DNA of 64,000 bases from contig NZ_CP009302.1 of assembly GCF_000814825.1 (NCBI RefSeq), forward strand, positions 1,736,001 through 1,800,000. The letters are read 5' to 3'. Shown here one piece after another: positions 60,442 through 64,000 of this stretch. Source of the stretch: Berryella intestinalis. GTDB taxonomy: Bacteria > Actinomycetota > Coriobacteriia > Coriobacteriales > Eggerthellaceae. Below the pieces are notes generated by a model. That model was not told the DNA's origin, did not search any database, and saw only the letters and a program-made list of their open reading frames with translations. Positions within the stretch are counted from its first letter, which is position 1; the number at the start of each line of letters is the position of its first letter. Made by a program: the position numbers and the translations under genes.

Positions 60442-63150
60442 CTATCGCTTCGAGGCGAGTCCGCGCAGCACGTACTGGAGGATGCCCCCATGCTGCATGT
60501 AGCGCCCCTCGGTCGGGGTGTCCACGCGCACGGTCGCATCGAACGACACCTCGGTTCCGTCGTCTTGCCGGGCGGTCACGGAGACGACTCCGGGCTCGGG
60601 CAGGCCGCCCGAGAAATCGACCGGCGCCACCGTATAGGTCTCCCCGCCCGTCAACCCCAGCGTTTCCGCATTCTGGCCTTCGGCGAACTGGAGCGGCAGC
60701 ACGCCCATACCGACCAGGTTGGAGCGGTGGATGCGCTCGAAGCTCTCCGCGATCACGGCGCGAACCCCCAAAAGCATGGGGCCTTTCGCCGCCCAGTCGC
60801 GTGAAGAGCCGCTGCCGTACATCTTGCCCGCCACGACGATGCTGGGAACGCCGCTTCCCCGATACGACTCGGAAACGTCGAACAAAGGCTTGACCTGACC
60901 GTCGGAGAAGTCGAGCGACCAACCTCCCCTGCGACCCTGCGCAAGCTCGTTCATCAGCTTGACGTTGGCGAACGTCCCGCGCATCATCACCTCGTGGTTA
61001 CCTCGGCGCGACCCCAGCGTATTGAAGTCGGCGCTTTCCACCCCGTGCGATTCGAGGTACAGCGCCGCAGGCGAACCCGCAGCGATCGAACCGGCCGGCG
61101 AGATGTGATCGGTCGTGATGAAGTCCCCCAACTTGGCCAGGACGCGCGCGCAGCAAGGCACCTCGACGGGCGCGGGATCGACGGTCATCCCGTCGAAATA
61201 AGGGGGGCGGCGCACATACGTGGACGCCTCGTCCCAGGCAAACGCCGAGCTCGGAGACACATCGAGCGCCTTCCAGGCCTCGGTTCCCTCGAACATGCTC
61301 GCAGAGCCCTCCCCATAGGCCTGCGCTGTTACGAACCTGCCCGTAAGCTCGTCGAGCTCTTCGGCAGACGGCATGAGGTCGCGGGCGAATACGCTGTTGC
61401 CCTTGAGGTCGACCCCCAAAGGTTCGCTGTCGAAGTCGAAGTCGACCGTTCCGGCAATCGCGTACACGATCACCGCAGCGGGCTGCATCAGGTAGTTCTG
61501 CGACACATCGGGCGAAATGCGGCCTTCGAAGTTCCTGTTTCCCGACAGGACGCTGGCAAGCTCGATGCGATCGCACACCTCGTGCATTTCAGGCTTGATG
61601 GGGCCGGAGTTCCCAATACAGCTCATGCAGCCGTACCCGCAGTTGAAAAACCCGATCGACCGAAGCGAATCCAAAAGCCCGGCTCGCTCGAGTATCTCGG
61701 TGCCCGCATGGCTTCCGGGAGCGAACACGCACTTCACCCACGGCTGGGGCTTCAAGCCCGCGCGCTCGGCATTGCGCGCGGCAAGCCCTGCAGCGAGCAT
61801 CATCCGGGGATCGGCCGCGGTCGTGCAGCTGGTGATGGCGGCGATGGCCACAGCCCCGTGCGCAAGTTCGTGCTGCTTGCCATCGATAGCCACGACCGCG
61901 CGCTCGTCGCTGCTCAGCCCGCGCTCCGAGCGCAGCGCCTCGAATCGCTCCCGCGCATCGGAGAGGTCGAAGCGATCGTGCGGACGCGACGGGCCCGCCA
62001 TCGATGCGGATACCTGGGACAGGTCGAGCTCGATGATCTCGGAGTACACGCGCTCGACCCGATCGTCGTGCCAGAGGCCCTGCGCCTTGGCGTACGCCTC
62101 GACCAACGCCACCTGCTGCTCGGAACGGCCCGTCATGCGGAGGAAGTCGAGCGTGCGCCCGTCGACGGGAAACAGCGTGCAGGTGCTGCCGTACTCGGGG
62201 GTCATGTTTGAGATGCAGGTCCGCTGGGTGGCGCTCAGGCTGTCGAGGCCCGGGCCGAAGCACTCGACGAAGCACCCGACTACGCCGCGCGACCTCAGCA
62301 TCTGGGCGAACCGAAGCGCCACATCCATGGCGGACACGCTGCCCGAAAGCCTTCCGACAAGCCTGATGCCCACCACGCGCGGAACAAGCGTGGTGATGGG
62401 CTGCCCCAGAGCGGCCGCTTCGGCTTCGATGCCGCCGACGCCCCAGCCGAGCACGCCGATGCCGTTCGCCGTAGGGGTGTGGCTGTCCGTTCCCACCAGC
62501 GTGTCGAAATAGGCGAGGGGCCTGCCCTCCGCATCGCGTCCGCACGCGTCGGATGCGTCGCACACGCGCCCCTCTACATCGCGCACCATCGCAACCTGGG
62601 CGAACTTCTCGATGTTCAGCTGGTGGCAGATACCCGATCCGGGAGGCACGATCCTCACGTTCTGAAACGAGTCCTGAGCCCACTTCAGGAAGCGGTAGCG
62701 CTCGGCATTGCGCGCGAACTCGAGCTCCATGTTCCTATCGAGCGCCGATTCGCTGCCCGCTTCGTCGGCGATAACCGAGTGGTCGATAACCAGATCGCAC
62801 GGGATCTGGGGGTTGATGCTGGCCGGATCTCCCCCGATTTGAGCGCAAGCCTCCCTCATCACGGCGAAGTCGACGAAGACGGGCACGCCGGTGAAGTCCT
62901 GGAACAGCACGCGCGACGGGGAGAACTCTATCTCCTCGCCGGGAGCGCCCGCCAAGCCGGCATCGACGATCCGCTGGGCGCACTCGAGCGCGGCGGACTC
63001 GCCCTCGACGCAGCGCAATGCGTTTTCCACTAGGACCGTCAGAGCGTAGGGAAGCTTTTCGGCGCCCGGAACCCGAGAGACCGGATAGTAATCGAACCCG
63101 ATCCCCTCGACATCGAGCACCTGCTTGAACGATTCGTTGCACCCCGTCAT
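60442..63150 (-). CDS. acnA: Aconitate hydratase A
   Basis: 902 residues. The three cluster cysteines are Cys442 (AITSCTTAADP), Cys508 and Cys511 (GYGCMSCIGNSGP). FQDFTGVPVFVDFAVMRE, LVIDHSV, GTDSHTPTANGIGVLGWGVGGIEAEAAALGQP and the swivel-domain GSGSSRDWAAKGPMLLGVRAVIAESFERIHRSNL are standard. The usual SCTNTSNP reads SCTTAADP here, so an active-site Asn is replaced by Thr. ATG 63148-63150 after GAGGGG is preferred to GTG at 63154-63156. It converts citrate to isocitrate and follows the isocitrate dehydrogenase gene by 100 nt. Confidence 0.95.
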   Translation of the reverse strand: MTGCNESFKQVLDVEGIGFDYYPVSRVPGAEKLPYALTVLVENALRCVEGESAALECAQRIVDAGLAGAPGEEIEFSPSRVLFQDFTGVPVFVDFAVMREACAQIGGDPASINPQIPCDLVIDHSVIADEAGSESALDRNMELEFARNAERYRFLKWAQDSFQNVRIVPPGSGICHQLNIEKFAQVAMVRDVEGRVCDASDACGRDAEGRPLAYFDTLVGTDSHTPTANGIGVLGWGVGGIEAEAAALGQPITTLVPRVVGIRLVGRLSGSVSAMDVALRFAQMLRSRGVVGCFVECFGPGLDSLSATQRTCISNMTPEYGSTCTLFPVDGRTLDFLRMTGRSEQQVALVEAYAKAQGLWHDDRVERVYSEIIELDLSQVSASMAGPSRPHDRFDLSDARERFEALRSERGLSSDERAVVAIDGKQHELAHGAVAIAAITSCTTAADPRMMLAAGLAARNAERAGLKPQPWVKCVFAPGSHAGTEILERAGLLDSLRSIGFFNCGYGCMSCIGNSGPIKPEMHEVCDRIELASVLSGNRNFEGRISPDVSQNYLMQPAAVIVYAIAGTVDFDFDSEPLGVDLKGNSVFARDLMPSAEELDELTGRFVTAQAYGEGSASMFEGTEAWKALDVSPSSAFAWDEASTYVRRPPYFDGMTVDPAPVEVPCCARVLAKLGDFITTDHISPAGSIAAGSPAALYLESHGVESADFNTLGSRRGNHEVMMRGTFANVKLMNELAQGRRGGWSLDFSDGQVKPLFDVSESYRGSGVPSIVVAGKMYGSGSSRDWAAKGPMLLGVRAVIAESFERIHRSNLVGMGVLPLQFAEGQNAETLGLTGGETYTVAPVDFSGGLPEPGVVSVTARQDDGTEVSFDATVRVDTPTEGRYMQHGGILQYVLRGLASKR

Positions 63151-63250
63151 TGCCACCCCTCACTTAAACCTTACGCCATCAAACGGAAAACGCCTCATCG
63201 CCAGCGCCCGCTCCCTGTACCAACCGGCTTTCCGATGCAGCGGAACAACT

Positions 63251-64000
63251 CTACAGCGTCCGCATAACCTCGATCAGGTTATCCGTAAACGCCGTGCAGG
63301 AAGCAGCGGGTTCCTTCGATCCGGTCGCCCAGCGAATGTCGCCCGTCAAGCACGAACCGTCGGCGTACACGCGCCGCACCGCTTCCCGGATCCTGGATGC
63401 GGCTCCCTGTTCTCCCAGATGGTCGAGCATCATAGCAGCCGACAGGATCTCCGCGGTCGGATTCGCCTTGTCCTGGCCCGCGATATCGGGCGCCGAGCCA
63501 TGCACGGCCTCGAACACCGCGCAGTCGTCCCCGATGTTGGCTCCCGGAGCGATGCCCAGACCGCCCACCAGCCCTGCCGCCAGATCGCTTGCGATGTCCC
63601 CGTACAGGTTCGGAAACACAACCACGTCGAACTGACCGGGCTCGATGACCAGATTCATGCAGAACGCGTCAACGATCCGCTCGTCGAACGCGATGCGTCC
63701 CTCGTATTCTGCGGCGACCTCGCGCGCAACCGTCAGGAACAACCCGTCGGAATGCTTCATGATATTGGCCTTGTGAACGGCGGTCACCTTGCGTCGACCC
63801 TGGGCAAGCGCGTATTCGAACGCTGCGCGGACGATGCGGCGGGACCCCGCGACCGAAATCGGTTTGATGGATATGCCCGAGTCGCGGCGAATCGAACCGG
63901 CTCCGAGCGACTCGCACAGATCGATGATGCTGCCAGCGCCTTCGCTTCCCTGCTCGAACTCGATTCCCGCGTACAGGTCTTCGGAGTTCTCCCGAACGAT
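63251..64000 (-). CDS. Isocitrate dehydrogenase, NAD-type (5' end cut by window edge)
   Basis: 249 residues are visible. [16 protein letters not shown] at the cut, [71 protein letters not shown]-like metal-binding and [36 protein letters not shown] are the isocitrate/isopropylmalate dehydrogenase core; SEDLYAG and [10 protein letters not shown] favour the NAD-dependent short IDH group. It oxidises isocitrate to 2-oxoglutarate. It is upstream of acnA on the same strand, probably one operon for glutamate/2-oxoglutarate synthesis. The N-terminus is outside the window. Confidence 0.9.
   Translation of the reverse strand: MVRENSEDLYAGIEFEQGSEGAGSIIDLCESLGAGSIRRDSGISIKPISVAGSRRIVRAAFEYALAQGRRKVTAVHKANIMKHSDGLFLTVAREVAAEYEGRIAFDERIVDAFCMNLVIEPGQFDVVVFPNLYGDIASDLAAGLVGGLGIAPGANIGDDCAVFEAVHGSAPDIAGQDKANPTAEILSAAMMLDHLGEQGAASRIREAVRRVYADGSCLTGDIRWATGSKEPAASCTAFTDNLIEVMRTL

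Overview
The window is high-GC, densely packed bacterial chromosome with short intergenic gaps, good Shine-Dalgarno sites and many GTG starts. Several traits point to an anaerobic actinobacterium of the class Coriobacteriia, most likely order Eggerthellales: a LuxR-type regulator with a multi-TM N-terminal half, sitting divergent to a secreted FMN/FAD fumarate-reductase-like lipoprotein; [NiFe]-hydrogenase maturation genes; cytochrome bd; molybdate and molybdopterin genes; paired LicD proteins; and a class B sortase. No phage, transposon, rRNA operon, plasmid or CRISPR sequence was seen. Genus cannot be fixed from this sequence alone.

Layout. 1-5934: a partial TrkA K+ regulator, a secreted lysozyme-like protein, a PspC protein, a CorC-type CBS protein and the cytochrome bd oxidase cydAB. 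5935-6317: a 383-bp regulatory gap. 6318-10203: an ABC ATPase, a YhgE/Pip giant repeat membrane protein and a TetR regulator. 10316-18332: a cell-surface glycan locus (two LicD proteins, two GT4 and one GT2 glycosyltransferase, a flippase, DUF2304, DUF2142). 18326-22291: hypF-hypC-hypD. 22405-27714: glucose-6-phosphate isomerase, a LytTR response regulator, an M20 dipeptidase and a DEDDh exonuclease. 27895-27978: tRNA-Leu(CAA). 28071-30246: an ECF-like sigma factor with its anti-sigma partner, and a DUF454 protein. 30388-35689: moaC, moaA and the molybdate importer modABC. 35833-41308: glmS-acpS-nnrD-ligA operon. 41603-45035: a large surface protein with its sortase B. 45061-48128: murB, a uracil/xanthine permease and a MOSC protein. 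48395-50899: a zinc/cadmium efflux operon (ArsR/SmtB sensor, separate HMA protein, P-type ATPase). 51086-53602: a DUF4013 membrane protein and rplJL. 53898-60380: LuxR regulator and the divergent flavinylated reductase-ApbE-NusG_II-Gx-EcfT block. 60442-64000: aconitase and partial isocitrate dehydrogenase.

How the parts fit. Molybdate uptake, molybdopterin synthesis (moaA, moaC) and the MOSC protein suggest a cell that uses molybdoenzymes. The hyp genes imply a [NiFe] hydrogenase elsewhere. cydAB and the FMN-lipoprotein reductase supply terminal electron sinks. The reductase carries a D-x-x-S-G-A-T flavinylation motif and sits directly upstream of the Tat/lipoprotein ApbE that would attach FMN to it, followed by NusG_II, Gx and EcfT membrane proteins of the kind found in flavin-based extracytosolic electron-transfer loci. 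I regard this as the most interesting system here.

Other points of interest are a surface protein whose sorting signal has the odd pentapeptide FDKTG, a ModB permease with about 260 extra extracytoplasmic residues, terminator-like hairpins just upstream of hypF and cydA that suggest attenuation or read-through control, and a 32-bp dyad over a near-consensus promoter of the metal efflux operon.
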